DNA from: Paragyromitra xinjiangensis
Lineage: Eukaryota; Ascomycota; Pezizomycetes; Pezizales; Discinaceae
Direction of reading: 5' to 3'
Length of the DNA stretch: 64,000 nt
NCBI GenBank assembly: GCA_038503065.1
Contig: JBCAMK010000011.1
Location: 1,550,001 to 1,614,000 of the forward strand
A model generated the notes under the pieces. That model was not told the origin of the DNA and made no database searches. It saw nothing but the letters and a program-made list of their open reading frames with translations. A program made the position numbers and the translations under genes. Shown here in pieces: positions 46,001 through 60,854 of the stretch. Every line of letters begins with the position of its first letter. The stretch's first letter is position 1.

Positions 46001-49000
46001 GTTAAGGAACCCAGAAAAGGCGCGAGAAACTTCTCCATCCACGGCCTCGACTATCGTGGCTGGGGCTGGGGTGTGGGAACCGACAACAGCGCCAGCAACG
46101 AGCCGAACAGCATCGCTGCTGTGGCTTCAAATTCATGCGATGATGGTAATGACGACACCTTTCTGGCTAACCCACCCGAAATGGAAATTTACGACTGAGA
46201 AAAGAAAATCCGGGATTGAAAAAGGTAAAGGAAGAAAACACCTCCATAAACCAGGAAATGGTGGAAGGCTGAGCGGCTTTCAAGGATTCTAGAAGAAGCC
46301 GAGCTCGCCCGTGATCAAAACTTACGGCTAAACCTCCAAAATAAGGAGATGATCCAGTTCACCCAGCACTAACAATAGCACGGAATCGTGGGGCGGATGG
46401 TGATAAACGAAGGCGTAATGACACGCCGAGGCCAGCTCTCTTTCACAGACCGACTCTCTGTGAACGCAGAACGAATCCCGTCACTAATTGTAGCCGCTTT
46501 CCCGGTTTAGGTGGGGTTTCAAACGCGTTTCCCCCCATGCACTATCGAGGCCTCAGCTGAGATTGTTTAAGCTTTCGGACCAGCACTCAATATAGATACC
46601 TCCTCCGTTTCTTCCATGAGGCTTCTAGAAGGGCCTAATCCTAGCATGAGACAATCCTATCTCATGGGCGGACGGGTAATGATACTAACTTTATGCTCAA
46701 TTGCCACCACATGCAAACAAGAGAAATGAAGCAACATCTAGTGTGAAAGTCATACCCTAGTGACAGGTAAAAAAAGATTAGAGTGGCTTCAGCAAGGTGG
46801 TAACGGTTTTGGCTGACCTCCACGAAGCTACATCGAATTATTGATTGGTCAACTTCGCTCCCCCGATTTCCTCGCGCTTTTTTCTGCCACAAGTGCCTCA
46901 GGTATAAACCTAATATGATAATAGGCGCAATACGCGGAGGCGAATTTCAGACGGCTATGATATCGAGCGCGTTTGCTGTAACATCGGCCGTTCCAATTGA
47001 ACACTTGCCTGACCCAACTTCATACTTCGTGTACTTGTGCCGCGCGGAAAGCTCCTTTCCGGAGTTATAACCGTGAGCGTGGATCGAAAAAACAAACGAC
47101 AACTAAAAGCCAACGAGTGTTTGTGTGGGCTACCTAGATAGCCACAGTTGCCCCACTTTCCTTCGAATTTTTGGACTTGCATGAGGCATCGCATGCTAGG
47201 ACTGGGAAAAGAATCTCCCGGATAAAGCATCGCGTTTAATTATGTGGGGACTGCTAATGCGGTCACTCTTGGATATGAGGAGTGATGCGTTCGTACCTCC
47301 CGAGATGCGGAAGAGACCGTCGAACTAATCCTGGGAAAACAACGATCAAGGTTCTATTCCCTTGGGACTAAGATTAGGGGCCGCTGTCGAACGGTCTTGC
47401 ACGAGTGGCTGTTCCTTTTTTTGTTTGGCTTTGCTTTCTTTTTTTTGCGGTTAGGGACAAAAGGGGAGATCGTATGCGGTGAAACCCTTCTAGAACCGTG
47501 TAACGGAAGGAGCAGAGCGCTTTAAGGGATGCGCAAGACAACAAGAGAGATCGGTGGGGGCGAAATAAGTAAGGCAACAGGGAAGCATATCATGAGACAT
47601 GTTACAAGATAGAAATAGCGTGGATCTAACAGATTGCGTTGTGGACGGTGCTAGTGAATCGAAGGAGATTGCAATCCTAGAGACACGAGGAGTTGGAACT
47701 CTCCGGCAGGGTCAATTACAGATGGGTAAAAAATTTACACCAACTCTTCAGAAACATACTAAGTGAACTCCCACAATTGCTCTAGATCAAGACCTAAAAT
47801 AAGGATTGTAGGAAAGGAAGAAAGGGATAGGAAAGAAAGACAAAAACGGCGAAGTTGGAAATATCAAACTACGGATTGTATCTTGTCCTTCAATTAGGCT
47901 TCACCTCTGGCTCCACCACCCTCGAACATCTACTTTCATAAGGGTGAGCTAGTTCTTGAATCTCACCGCAAGCTCTAGATCTCTAGACGAAGTGTCAAGA
48001 TTAACAGCTGCGGAGCTAAGCCCAAGTTTCTGGTGTCTGTGCTCACTATTGTTACCCATATCAAATCCCTCAACTCTTTCGAATGTCGGTGCTTTGGTCA
48101 AGGCACCAGCTACATTGTGCGTTAGTTATGATGACAGCAGGCAACATGTGATCAAAGAGATATATGCTCACGCGAGACCACTTAGAAAATCTGGGTGGGA
48201 TACAAGGAATCACTGAAGCTTGCCTAAAATAATTGAGGAGCTCTTCCTTTTGCATCTTGTGGGCAGGCTCGGTGGCGGTAGCTACTTGTAGAACTCCCGT
48301 AGTCGGCAGTCTTTCCCGAGGATCAAGATTTTGGAAAGTGTGACATTGAGATATCATTATTATTTAATTTAGCGGTATATTGAGACTTTGTGAAACAAGA
48401 AATCTAAGATTTGTTCCTTGCCCGCGATGTTAGTGCTTACTTGCTAAGTCTTATCGTTTCCCGCTAGAAGAAAACCTCTGGTCAGGCTGTCGGTTGGTGA
48501 AGAGATTACATGACCCCTTTTTAGAGCTACATATGCAAGTTTCTTCTTGGAGTTGACTACAGTTCTCTGCGCTGCAGTCATCTTGTTTTACTTGCTAGCA
48601 GCCTCTAGGTGTAACGTCCTCGTTTATGGTCTTCAATGTATTTTCGGAGGTGGAGTTGGAGCTTGATTTCACGTCATAGCCTTAGGGGAATTATCTGAAG
48701 TAGAATGAGAGCTAGTACTACGCAGATGGTAGGTGAAGATAGTTGATACTAACCTACGTTCATAGGAGTACTAGTGGCGGTGGTGGCTAGCTCGGTAATT
48801 TAATGTTAGACCAAGCGTGTGGTAAGGGGATTGTCCAAATAAGGCTAGGGACATGATTGGGAAAGTTCTTAGCACACCTAGTGAGTTTTCCAGAGATGCC
48901 GCTAAATGTTTCTATACTCCCGCTTCTTACATCCTTACCACTGAATCCGATACTATAATTCTCTATGCCAGAGATCTATCCGGAGTATCAATGTTTCATA

Positions 49001-49115
49001 TTGTGGCTTTCTGAGATTGGTTGCGGTTCTGTGGAGTTCGTTTGTGGTGACGTCGACCGTAAGAAACCGCAACATCAGGTTGATTTGAAGTAATCGCCGG
49101 CGAAATTCCCAAACT

Positions 49116-49138
49116 TAAGGTCGCGTAGGGCGACCTTA
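49116..49138. other. Small GC-rich hairpin
   Basis: TAAGGTCGC and GCGACCTTA form a perfect 9-bp stem with a 5-nt loop. The role is unknown. Confidence 0.4.
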
Positions 49139-51974
49139 GGGCCCATCTTGGTTGATGGCTCTTTGTGATAACTTTTGGGTTGGGATGTTGCTACAGCTAA
49201 TTGAATTAAATTGGAACAGGTCCTTTCTGGTTGGACACCCTAAGTATACGTTTCGTCGGTGAGCTCGCTGGTCTTCCAACTAAAAATATTCAGCTTAATT
49301 TTTATCTTCTGTATTCTGCTAGCAAAGGGGGAAAAAATATGGTTTGGAGGTAGGGCTTGCTGCAACCGAAAACCAAGCCATATTTTATTTTCCAGCGGTA
49401 GGCCAAAGAATACCTGGTGATAGTAGAGCCGAGCTTTGCTTTGGGGTTTCGTTTCTTGCAAACCTACTTCTAGACCATTAATAAAAGAGATAACGAACCA
49501 ATTATGTATGGTTGCGTAGATTCCCAATGGAATAAATAACTTTCGGAGCAGGTTGCTGTTGATCATGAATGGTCACTCGGGTACCATATCTGGAAGTTTT
49601 GTTGAAATACTATACATCCATGGATTTATCGCTTGGTTGTACTCTAAAAATTAGCTGTATGCTCCTATAAATTCGTGTCTCTTCAAATTCTGCCTCGGAA
49701 GCTGCACTCTAACGGCACACTCTAACGATATTTTATTTAGAGGCCTCTCCGATAGGGGTGTTCCTCGGATGAGGCTTGGATATGTTGATGTCTCAATGTC
49801 TAGGTGGAGATCTACGAGGGGGTAGTTTGCTATAGGGGTATCGCGAGTAGGGGTGGCTACTGTATAAGAATATACATTTTTAGTCCCAAATAGATTGTCC
49901 TAACTAAATCTCCTCTGGGTATTCGGGCGTTCGGGCTGTCCGCACTGTGGGGATAATAAATAAAACCCGGTTCCGAGTACATTTCGATAGCGGGCATTTC
50001 TGTCACAATCTCCTGAGAGGTGGGATCAGTTTCCACCTCGCCTCACTCAACCAAATCTTTTGCAGAACATGAGTACAGCCGGAACTTAAGGAAATCGTGC
50101 GTTTTGCGCCTACGAACTAGTAGTAACCCCTTGTTGAAGTATTTAGATATGCCTTGGATAAGATTGGATTGTTGTATTCGTGTTTATGCTAGACCTCCAT
50201 AGATTAGTTGTGTACTTAGGAGAGCCCATTTCCCAGACCTTCACGTGACTGTCTAATCCGACGGTCACTAGCGTAGGAGAGCGCGGCTGTGTGCACCCTG
50301 TTACGGATAGATAGGTATTGATCATAAGACCAACTACGTTTTATTTGTTCCATTTTGTTTCCTAGGTACATCTAACCTTGTGGCTATAGACAAATTACTG
50401 GTGCTAGTGACTGAAGCACGAGACGGAAGCACTCTCTACATTACTATCCCATAAATCTTACTGTATCTCTCCTCTCTCGCACGTTTCTTTGACTAAGAAA
50501 CTCTTTATTATCATATTCATATTCGGACGTAATCTACTCTTTTCAATGAACTGGGGAAGTTTTAGCTTTGGTTATATTCTCCGCTACTAGGAAGCCTATC
50601 CAATAGTAGGTGTTGCCCACGGGCTAGCCACCCGGGGGAGTGGGTCACTGCAGGATGATGTACTTAACGTAAAGGCGATAGAATGGTAAGCATACGAATC
50701 CAAAGACTATGATCTTTTAAAACGTAGTCTTATTTTACCACGCCCGCTGATGGGAAACATTGCGCATGTTATGTATGTAGTTAGAGTGTGCTTTGCTGCA
50801 AAAAAAGAAGTAGAGTCAGGTGTTAAGGGCTTTCATACATATATCTGTAGACTGTAGAAACTTAGTTTACCAAACAACATGGGGGTCGCTGCGCCCTGTG
50901 ACTGGTTACAAAGCCTGCCACTTGGCTCAGGAATTCTGTGTGGAGGTTATTGTTTGTGTCATGGGGTTGAAGTGCATGGGCGAGTGCGTACCCCGAGCTT
51001 CGATCTTCCCGAAGAAAAGTAGCTTGGGCCGTTTTGGAGTGAGGCTCTATAGAAAGGACGTAGTTCCATTGGTCATAAATTGTCACTAGCTCAGGGCTGC
51101 GCTGTTCAATACTACTCTCGATCTCTTTTCATTTCATTAGGCTTGGGTATTATTGTAATATTGGGTGATCTGTAGTAGGGAGGATTAACTCGGGAGAAAA
51201 AAGGGAATAGCCTAGCAGGCTCGAGATCCATATCTCATGGTTTTTGGGAAATGAAAAGACTGTCATAACATAAGCCGGCAGAGGAACTACATATAGGCCT
51301 GGAGTGCAACTGGAACGCATTTAGAGAAGCCGACGAGATATACCGGGTATAGAAGGTTAGATATTCGTCTTCATACCTGTTAAGTTTTGCGAATCATATT
51401 AGGTGACTTGACCTGTGATAATTATTCAAAAAATTCCGCCGGCTATTCTATAGGGACTATATATATCCACTATCGCAGAGCGGCAGTTATTCAACTGTCT
51501 CGTAGCCGCTGTAGAATGGGTATTGCAAACCTTAACGCACCTACTGGCACTGCATTTCCTACTCTCTGGGAAAGAATCACTCAAATAGACCTTGACCTCC
51601 CCGAGTCAATGGGCACAGTTAGAAGTGCGACTACGGCTTGTTTCTACCCTCAGTTGAGGATAAGCATCTTAGTCCTAGTCCCACCCTGTATACACGTATA
51701 CGTACTGACATCTCAATCCAGGACAAAAGTGGGTGAATATGTATGGACCGCACTACAACTGGACTAAGACTACCGCGAATGCCTTAGCTACTAGGACTAC
51801 TTTATAGATACTCTTTCCTCCGTGAAGATCTCATAAAAGATGATGTATTGGTAGGAAGACCCAATGGGGTTATAGTTGAGCCTAGAATCACAAATTTAGA
51901 GGGGTAGAAGCATTCCTTCGCATTTTCAAGAATCCGCTTGTCATGTATCTTCCCAGCGACCCGGCACAGCTGTA

Positions 51975-51998
51975 GGGTGTCGACTCGACTCGACACCC
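51975..51998. other. Small hairpin
   Basis: GGGTGTCGA pairs with TCGACACCC around a 6-nt loop (CTCGAC). The role is unknown. Confidence 0.4.
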
Positions 51999-53372
51999 AA
52001 CCCCGAGGGTGCAAGTGCTATGTGTGTCAGGAGCTCTGTTATAGGATGGTAGGGAAAGGTAATTTGAGAATAGGGGAAGTACCGTAAAATCTCAGAAGTA
52101 ACGAGCGAATGGACTGAGATAGTAGGAGAATACCGTGTCAACGCTGGTTGAGTAGCCGCTGAGGCTCAATCGTAACAAGTGAACGGGCACCGTGTCTAAC
52201 CAGAACTATCTAGAGTAGAGTAATCTAGCTAGTGACGGCGCGGTGTTATCCTAGGATCCTGCTGTGTCAGCCTAGACCCGTTCGTTCTAAAATCTTACAG
52301 TATGAGGAAACTAGAGCTTTCCTCGTTGAGCGAGAATCATAGGAGCCACCAAGGAGCTTTGGTGATGACAAGGAGTGCTGTCGAGTTACTGTGGAGGAAC
52401 AAATAGAGTCTCTGGGGCTTAAATTTGAGTACTTAGGTTCAGTGCAGGGATCATAATAATCCGATATAGCTTCCAAATATCGCCGGAGGGTTGCGGCCGG
52501 AAGAAGCCAATTCCTGTGACATGAGACAGCGTTCTCCGAGAGGCCTTCGCTAAGTATACGTCCATGAGTATCTTGGATTATCGGTGTGAGAATATAGCTG
52601 AATTTAGGACCTAGTTGGTTAATGATTTAACTTATGATGGCTGGGCGAGAAAGGGTTTCCGGAAGCGAGTGAGGTTCGGAGGTATTCTGATCCTTAAGTT
52701 ATAAGCCCTGCTAGTAGTAGTTTATAGGGGAAGGAGGCTGCTAACTTAATCAAAAAAAAGCATGGGGCGCCTTATATGGAGCTGACTTCTATGTTTCTTC
52801 AACCAATTGCGAGCCAGGCCTGAGCTGCAGCCCATATATATGCATCATGCAGTGAATGGGGAGAAAGTGCTTCTACTAAAGCGAAGCTCTGGATGAAGGG
52901 GCCGAACATTACGTTGGTGAATTTTATTTCGGGGATCGTATCACGATCAGCCTCGATTCACGGCCCTGTACGACATCAGACCGCGGATGACTGGATACAT
53001 GAAACAAGGCAACGGAAAAAACCCTTACGCTTGGAGAAATTGTTCTGCTGACCTAGGTCTGCAAGGAAAAGCTCGACCTAGCCCGCAGAGACTTGCAAAG
53101 GCCACACTAGTTTTCTCCAATCCCGAAGGCCCACAGCAAGCTTCGAAACTTTTATTATTATCCACGACCGAGGACCTACCGATAGCCTCTAGGAAACCTG
53201 CCTCTACCGCGAGCCTTTTGCAAAGTTCTTAGAGAAGGGTGTGATTAAGAGGGCAACCCACCAATAAATACCATCTTGTAACACACCTTGCCGGGGCAAA
53301 GGCTGGCCTTTTACAGTGAAGACGAACACCTTGCCGATCTTCCTCGACACCCCATTCATCATAGATAAAAGA

Positions 53373-53406
53373 CAGCCAACAAGCCCAGCCAACAAGCCCA
53401 GCCAAC
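53373..53406. repeat. 13-bp tandem repeat
   Basis: Two and a half copies of agccaacaagccc. Confidence 0.6.
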
Positions 53407-56400
53407 TCTCTAGGGTTATTGATATCCCTTTGACGCTGGGATAATATGTTGATGAGAAGTTGCAGTGCTATTAAGCGTAAACATTTCTTGATAGATCATA
53501 GCACACAGCACTACGGATCTACGAGGTAGGTAATATCTACCAATAGTTGTGTTAGTTTTGAAGAACCTGTCCAAGCGGCAAACTTGATCAAAGGGATAAG
53601 TCCGAGAAAATATTGACTGTGAGGACGTCGACGAGATCCCCAAAGAGATAGATGAGGTGGCTTTGGGTTTTCCCTTATCACTTTCAACAGTCGCGAGCTG
53701 CGTGGTCCGGCCGCAGCTTCTACCGCATATGGAGATGTTATTTTTGCCTACCAGTGATAGTCTTAAGGAGGAGATCAAAGATCACAATAAGGCAACGGTT
53801 ACAATTTGGCTAATGGTTCACTGGTGAGTGCTTTCTTTGAGTTTCAATGGATATGCAAAGGCGTAACCTTACCATTCTTCACTTACCGTCAACAGACTAC
53901 GGCTGGTGCCATCTACTGTGGGGAAGGTAACCCCCAAGGGTTTCTTCCTTAGCTGTGACAAGATCCGCCTAAATGAGCAAGAAGGCCTCCCGACACGAAA
54001 GGTTGTCGACTATGTCAGCAGAGCCCCACCTGATCCCTTACCTCGAGACCCCCGAGATGGCATGAGTTCCGGCATCAAGTTCGCTTTGATGAACGGTCAT
54101 AGCAAGAAGAATCGTCGGATAACCACTTTTGGAGCTTGAAGCAGAGAAACACTTCCCATTCCTTCAAGAGAAAAGCGGTCGAACTTCCAAAGCCCCTATC
54201 AGGTGTTTGCGGCCAGCAATACGAGTAAGTCTTGGTTGCAGAAAGGTTGCCGGAATTTTCTAATAAAGCCCCATATCGAGTTGAACCAAAGGTTTGCGCC
54301 CTAGCATTTCTGGTTGTGGTTCCTACACTATGAAATTACTAAGTCGAAGTTTTATGTTGATGTTCCGCAAATCTAGCTGCTGGACCGTTCTAGCGTACCA
54401 TAACGTCCCGATAGTTCTATATCAGAATAGGCAGTTTCTGTGTGAGGAGTAATCGATGAAGTGTAGAAAGACTGATTAATGCTCCAGATATAACCTATGC
54501 AGCTCTTATTCATGGGCAAACTAACCAATAGCTAGCTGGAATACCTTGTCTTAGAGCCCAGAACACTCTTATAAGCACCGCGTCGTGCTACTCAATGCTG
54601 AGACGGTTAAGGGGGGCTGATGCTAGGGATGCCCCTTGCAGAATTGCTTCACTATTTTATGAAGCATGAGTTGGAATTTTCCAAGCTGCTAGAGAGACAA
54701 ATTTGGCGGACCCGTTGGGTAGATATACGTGTTTCTCGGTTCGAATACGAGATACTGACAAATGAGGCTTATAAGTTGGCAGAGCCAGCCGTTCTATTTC
54801 TGGCAAGATCAACCAGGGATCTTCAACCCCAGGAAAAGGGACCTATTTATAATAACCTAAACATGTAGCGTTTAAGATATTTATGGATAATGCTTTGGGA
54901 ATTCCTAGGTATTATAGTGTTGGACGGTCAACGATCGTAGGATCTCCCACGCGCTGATAGCTCCCAGGAACGGTGCTGTGTATCCTTTGCTTATGGCCTC
55001 GATTGTTGGTGGGGAATGATACTGACGACTAGATTGGTGTATCCCAGGGGAAATTTCGACTGAGAGCAACAGGCACGAATAACTTCGTGCGGGTGCCGGG
55101 AATCCATGACTTTTCTACTAACGAAAATTGTAGGGATATGTCAAAGTTGTAGATGTTACCCTTGCAATCGAAATTTCAACATGCTTCGCTTTCTTAGGAA
55201 GCTAAGGCCGCTTGCACCAGATGTACTGATTCGATGCGTATTCCACCTGATCGGATGTTGTCCTTGTACCTTTCATAAACCTATTGGATTTATGAATCAG
55301 ATTAAGGTAAGTGTGGTACCCTGCTCGGGAGAGTATTATCGAAAAATGAAACTACCAGTGCCCGAAATTAGCCCGTTAACTAGCAGTATGAAGGGGCGTC
55401 AGCGGGTTCATGGCCGACTCTATAGACACATTTATAGAGTCATACGGTGGGAGTAAGCCCTTGGATATTTTCTTCGCCCCGACGAAACTGCTTAAGGACT
55501 ATTTGCTTGCGAGGAAGTTTTCGATTGGTGGTGAAGCAGGTAGTATTCTCGCCCTTATCGGAGTTCAATACGAAGTTTGTCGACAAAAGAATTTACCGCT
55601 ACGACTGAGCCCTCCTACTGGAAATCAGGACGACCATCGGTATTTCAGGCTTTACCATAGCATTTCTTTATCCACTCTGGCTGAGAGCAAGATCGTGCTC
55701 TCAGTTCAAGCGTTTGGTGGAGACCCTGTTTGTCAATCTCGAAAGGTTGATGAGAGAAAACGAGAAATCTTGCCAACGAAGCAATAGCGAGAAGGAACTG
55801 AGGAGATTGATCCTTCAACATCTGGAAGCGCCAGCATATCTGAAAATGACGGACTAGGGATCTGTTCAACGAGAACTTCATCTAGATGAAAGTCGAGATG
55901 AAAGAGAAGCACCCGAGCCGCAGGGGAGGGACTTGATAGGGCACTTGGAGTTGCAGCAAGTGAGAGGAGGACCTAAGGCTGAGAGGTTTTCGTATTCTAG
56001 GCAGTGGTTTCGTAACCGGGTCGGCGGAAGACCTAGCCTACAAAGTGAAGAACATAGAGGCCCAAGCGGAAGGATTGTGAGATGAGGGGAGGGGAGGATC
56101 ATGAAGATCGTGGGCAGGGAGGATCGGGACAACGGGTTCTCTCTCGCTCTGGATAGGAACGCGCGATTTAAAGGTGAGGGTGGGGGCTTTTTTTCGTGAT
56201 TCCACATGCTGCGTTACTTTTTTAAGTATTTTCTTCTTCGTCGCATAAATATATCGATTTGATCCAAAGTACCAGTTAGCGTTCCTCCCATCACTGGTTT
56301 CTCTCATTTCCTCAGAGCGAAAGCCCTCTGACATGAAGCGCTAGTGTAGCGGAAAACGAAATGACCTCCAAGGCTAAGAGTTGCAGTAGTTAAGTACGCT

Positions 56401-57041
56401 AGTCTTGTGCTCAGGTACTCCTTCCTTACACCAGAGTTCACAAAAAGCATGATTACCATGGTTATCGTCTGCATCAAGCCACAAAGGAGGTATTAAGATT
56501 ACAGCCTCGTACTAATTAGGTCATGATGCTGATAGTAATCCATCCTGTCTCCTTCGTTCGACTTCTGGATTCTGGATTCAACGGCTACAGTCTGGAATCT
56601 GGATCACTCAGACTTTACTGAGCGGTCTGAGCGCGCATCCCGCGCGTCATAAGTAAGCCAACGAACCCCCTGCGGCCCCAGCACCGCCAGAAGTCTCTAA
56701 CTTATGTCGTCGGGTTGCACACTGAGGGTTTAACGGTTTAGAAGCAGTCTCACTTTTGGCGTGTCGTGCTACCTGGGTGACGAATGACAAGGTTTAACTT
56801 TCAACTACCGATACCATATATTCTCCAAAATAGCAAAATGACCTGGACTAGGCAGTTTTAAATCGGCCTTCGAAAAATGCTGAAAGAAGCGTCAAATCAG
56901 CTTCAGTGCACTAGAAACTTACATCCAAGTCAATCGCTTACTTACCTAGAAAGGTGATTTTAATTAAAGTATTCCAGCCCAGTCTATCCATGCAGGCTAT
57001 TTCGCTATTTTTGAGAATATACGGTATGCGGTAGATATAAT

Positions 57042-57149
57042 AGAGACTTTGCGCAAATAGATCCAGCCCCGATTTCTAGCAATTTGATTAGTGCTGATCA
57101 GCTTCTGATTGGTTAAAAACCAGGGCTGGCTCAAAAGCGCAAAGTCTCT
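57042..57149. mobile_element. MITE-like inverted-repeat element, 108 bp
   Basis: AGAGACTTTGCGC at the left and its exact complement GCGCAAAGTCTCT at the right. The similarity continues inward (gatccagcccc against agggctggctc). There is no coding capacity. AT-rich flanks make the target duplication ambiguous. Confidence 0.6.
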
Positions 57150-60100
57150 AATCTAGTGAATTTCTAGGCCAAGGGAGCGATTGAGATGAAAGATTGCCTG
57201 ATCACCACACGAATAATCCGTATCCTCGTTCGATTCTGTTGGGTGTTACCTTATCGGTAGGGCTGACAATCCTAAATTTAAGTGACAGGGAATTACTCGG
57301 CTATTATCAGAAACTAGGAAATGAATCTGACAATCTTCGCATTTTGCTTCTGTATGCACCCGAGTGCGTACCTAGCACCTAAGACAGTTCAATCCGCACC
57401 CACTAAAAGTATCCCTCTCAAAACCTTCCCTAGTACAGAGCTTACAGTGTACCCTACCCTAACCTCCGTCAGCTTCCCAATTGAGAGGACCGACTCTAGT
57501 CTTGAATATATGTACTACGGGTGTAGGGGTAAGTCTAATGACAGGTGGCGACGCACGTAAGAGTCCCCAATTCTCCTCCCCCTTCCACATCTCCCTGAGA
57601 GACCTAATAAAGATGTTAAAGAATCAAGAATGCTATGTGCTAAACATCAAACCAAGTTAGTTGGTAAAAGTATGAAATTATAGCGAGCTTGAGTCCCTCG
57701 AGAAAAGTGCTTCACCGCCACCTGCTATCAGACGTACCCCTGCACCCGTAGTACATACCCCATTTCAAAGTCCCACTGCGAGCCAAGATACCATAGAAAT
57801 TGCCAATGTTCGCATCATTGAGCGTTGTTTAGTCATAACGAGAGCGGCAATATATAGAAATTCCGAATATCGATTTAAATTCACAAGAGATTGTTTTGTG
57901 CTTAAGCGCTGTACGGTAGAAAAAGACATCAAGTTTATGTGTATGGAGCCACATGATTTGCGTGCATGGGGAGGTTTGTATTCTAAGTGATATGGGACTT
58001 GTTATGATTAAGCATATATTGCCGGTTGGGGAAATCTATCATCACAGATTGTGCTTTTAAAAAATGTCCCCATTCAATCGTCACCGTATGACAAAATCTC
58101 CAATGTCGATAAGCATAAAAACGCCTTGATTGCATAGGGAGAGACATTTCCAATTCCCGACTGTCGGTAAATTATGCATCCTCATGTCACCCATTTAATT
58201 TCCATGTCTAGATCTGTCTTGGCGCCGACAATCGACTGGTCACGTGATATTTATGGAGGCTGGCAGCATTAGTAAATTAATTGCTTACTGTAGAGTATGC
58301 GATGACTATAGAATTTTACACAGCCTTCATCGTGATCGTAACGGTTCTATATTTCCGTTCCGTTGGTCGCGTCAGCCTCAGTTTCGGACTTACAACATGT
58401 ACGGGCTCTTCCCGATTGGCACTCCAGTAGGAAAGTTAGCAGCTACAGCAGGGATTCACTTTTAGTCGGAATAAGATGATACCGGAAATCGTTGGCGAGA
58501 TCGGTATATGCCGGGATAAACCCCTGAGACCAAATACCTCAGCTGGGGCTGAGCTCTCACGCTGTATGAGCGTGACGAAGCCCCGTCACACAGAGGTTGG
58601 GTGCTTTCGTCCAGACAGATTTCTAGACGATCTGTTTTAAGTTTGAGGGAACGGTAGAAACAGAATCAAACGATTTTGCGGGCCTTGGTCAAGCCGATCT
58701 GGCGAGAGCGCCCCAACAACCTACAGGGGAATATATGGGTAATTAGTTGTCTGTCATTTGTACCACTAATCTACACATCCTGGGGAGGTGAAAGACCAAA
58801 TCCCGCTGTGACGGAAATGTGCGAGTTTTATCACCCCTTGTTAGTCGGTACCGCACTACGCTTGCAGAACCTCCCAACGAGAACGCCGCCGGAACAGTGA
58901 TGGTTTTGCATGAATGGATGATATGTACACGAAACTTTGATGTTGGCTCGCGGATGGCGCTAGCCCCCACTTTCAGCAAGTTCATACTACTTTAACCTCT
59001 AGGTGAATGACTACTGTCGAGGAAGTGGGTGAATGATTCTTGTAGATTTATTTGTGCGAAATAACGCTACTAGGAACTGTTGGGAGGCTGGATGTAGAGG
59101 AATGGTGCATGCAGCATAAATAGACCTAGTACTCCTTCCTGTTCATTCATAAGTCAACGAATTTTTCCTATTAGTCTCTTGGTTGGTACTAGGCTTCATT
59201 AGTACTAACATGTTTTCTTGGAATTAAGACTTGTGTTTTAATATTCAAGGAAATGAATAGGATACGAGGGGCGGTTCACGGTAATACTCGAACAAGACTC
59301 CAGCTAGTTGTATGTGGAAATTCTGGTCATTTGTGGGAGGGTTTAATTAGGCTTATGGTTGGAAGCGTATTACTGAGTGATCGTGGGTTTCTGTGATAGG
59401 AAACGCATTACCTTGTGATCTTTGTAATTAGCTATTCAAAGATACTATTCTAGACGCTTGTTGGTATAGGTACATATGCACTGTGTATATTTCGCCTAGC
59501 TCGTTGCTGATGCTATGGCATGCCTAACAGATATATTTTGTGAGTTTGGGAGAGGTTGAATACATTTGAGGGGCTATAATTAAGGATAGATTCTAGGAGT
59601 GGGTCTTGAGAAGCTATTGTCAGAAACTTCGGCGCCCTTGTTGGATTTATCATTTCTTGTGCTTTGGATGCCATCACAGGTGAGATTTTGCTATACACTG
59701 ACCACTTAGTTTATTTCTTGGCTTTGGTTAGTTTTTTCGACACTACTTACGGAACAATCGACCTTCCTATTATGTGACTTTTGGTCTAGGGGCTTATTGA
59801 TATATGCGGGTACGCGCATGAACCGTGGCTCCACACACCTTTGCACTTTGAGCGGCGCAGAACAGATTACTCTTAACCAGTGCGATGGCCCGAGTGAGCA
59901 GATGCACGATCTTGGGTAACGTAGGCGTGGTTGTCTGACTCGAAACATCGTAGGAGCGCTAGCGGCGATTTTTGGCGCAGTGGGTGAACGATTGGTTCTA
60001 TGACTTGTGCTTGTGGAGAAATTTTAGTATAAGTTGATGTTTCGATACCTATTCTCATTGAAAATGCTATTCTATCAATTTCACAGGCTTGAGACTGGTG

Positions 60101-60854
60101 TCGCCCTTGTGCACAGCTGCTCGTTGGTTCCAGCTTGAGAGAAGACCTGAGTAGTAAACCTGAATTTCTCGCTATTATTGCTGTTGATATACACTAATGT
60201 TAAAAAGTTGAGTAGCTTTTAAGTCTATTTCTAAAAGACTATGTTAAATAGTATACTACTGGCATATCTGCCCATACTTCTTTCTCGATTACATGCTGTG
60301 CTACGGGGGTCTATACTTATAGGGATGTTTCGGGCGAAAGCATACGAACGAATAGATAATTATAAGTTTAGGCGGAGATGGTTCATAAATTTAAAAGCCG
60401 TTTCCAATATTTTTATAGTGGCAATTGAAAGTAAGGGGATAATGAGACTGTAGCCCCTGAAGTGATCCCCCTAATCAATACCATGATAATGCCTATGCCT
60501 AACCAGATTCACCAATAAACCCTAAAAGAAAAATGTAGGTCTTCTGAAAAATAATAAACTAGAAAGAGATAACATGCATCACAAACAAAGCTCGTAAGTT
60601 AGTAAATAGGAATGTTTCTGGAGAACCCTATTGTAACAAACGCTATAAGTTAACCGTTTCCACTGCTACTTTCATGAATTCGGAAGATATACTAAAAAGT
60701 GCATTTGAGAGGCAAACCCTCACAAAGTATCCTAGGAAAAAATCTAAGAAAAGGAGAAGAATAAAACCTTGGCCCTAATCACGAATATACTTATCCGCTT
60801 TCGTGAAAAAAAGAGAAGATTTCGCACACACAATCCAATGCCCTAACTAAGCTT

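Larger units (their letters stand above)
43042..60854. other. 17.8-kb gene-poor stretch
   Basis: The first kilobase likely holds the promoter and leader of the zinc-finger gene. Beyond it, open frames are short (most under 110 codons; the longest, 183 codons at 45326-45877, has no recognisable motif and overlaps others). No tRNA, rRNA or complete transposon was recognised. Small structures seen are a MITE-like hairpin at 57042-57149, hairpins at 49116-49138 and 51975-51998, and a 13-bp tandem repeat at 53373-53406. Old, eroded retrotransposon DNA is likely but could not be shown. Confidence 0.45.

Noticed and set aside
47956..48357. Possible Copia RNase H end on the minus strand (NVAGALTKAPTFERV-like reading)
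   Set aside because: Only one short segment resembles the family and the upstream blocks do not match. Too weak to annotate.
53190..53290. Possible Gypsy reverse-transcriptase fragment (FAKFLEKGVIKRA-like reading)
   Set aside because: No neighbouring RT motifs (YxDD or the preceding blocks) and a stop directly after.
54700..54770. tRNA-like T-arm (cggttcgaatacgag)
   Set aside because: The loop is too long and no acceptor, D or anticodon arms are found around it.
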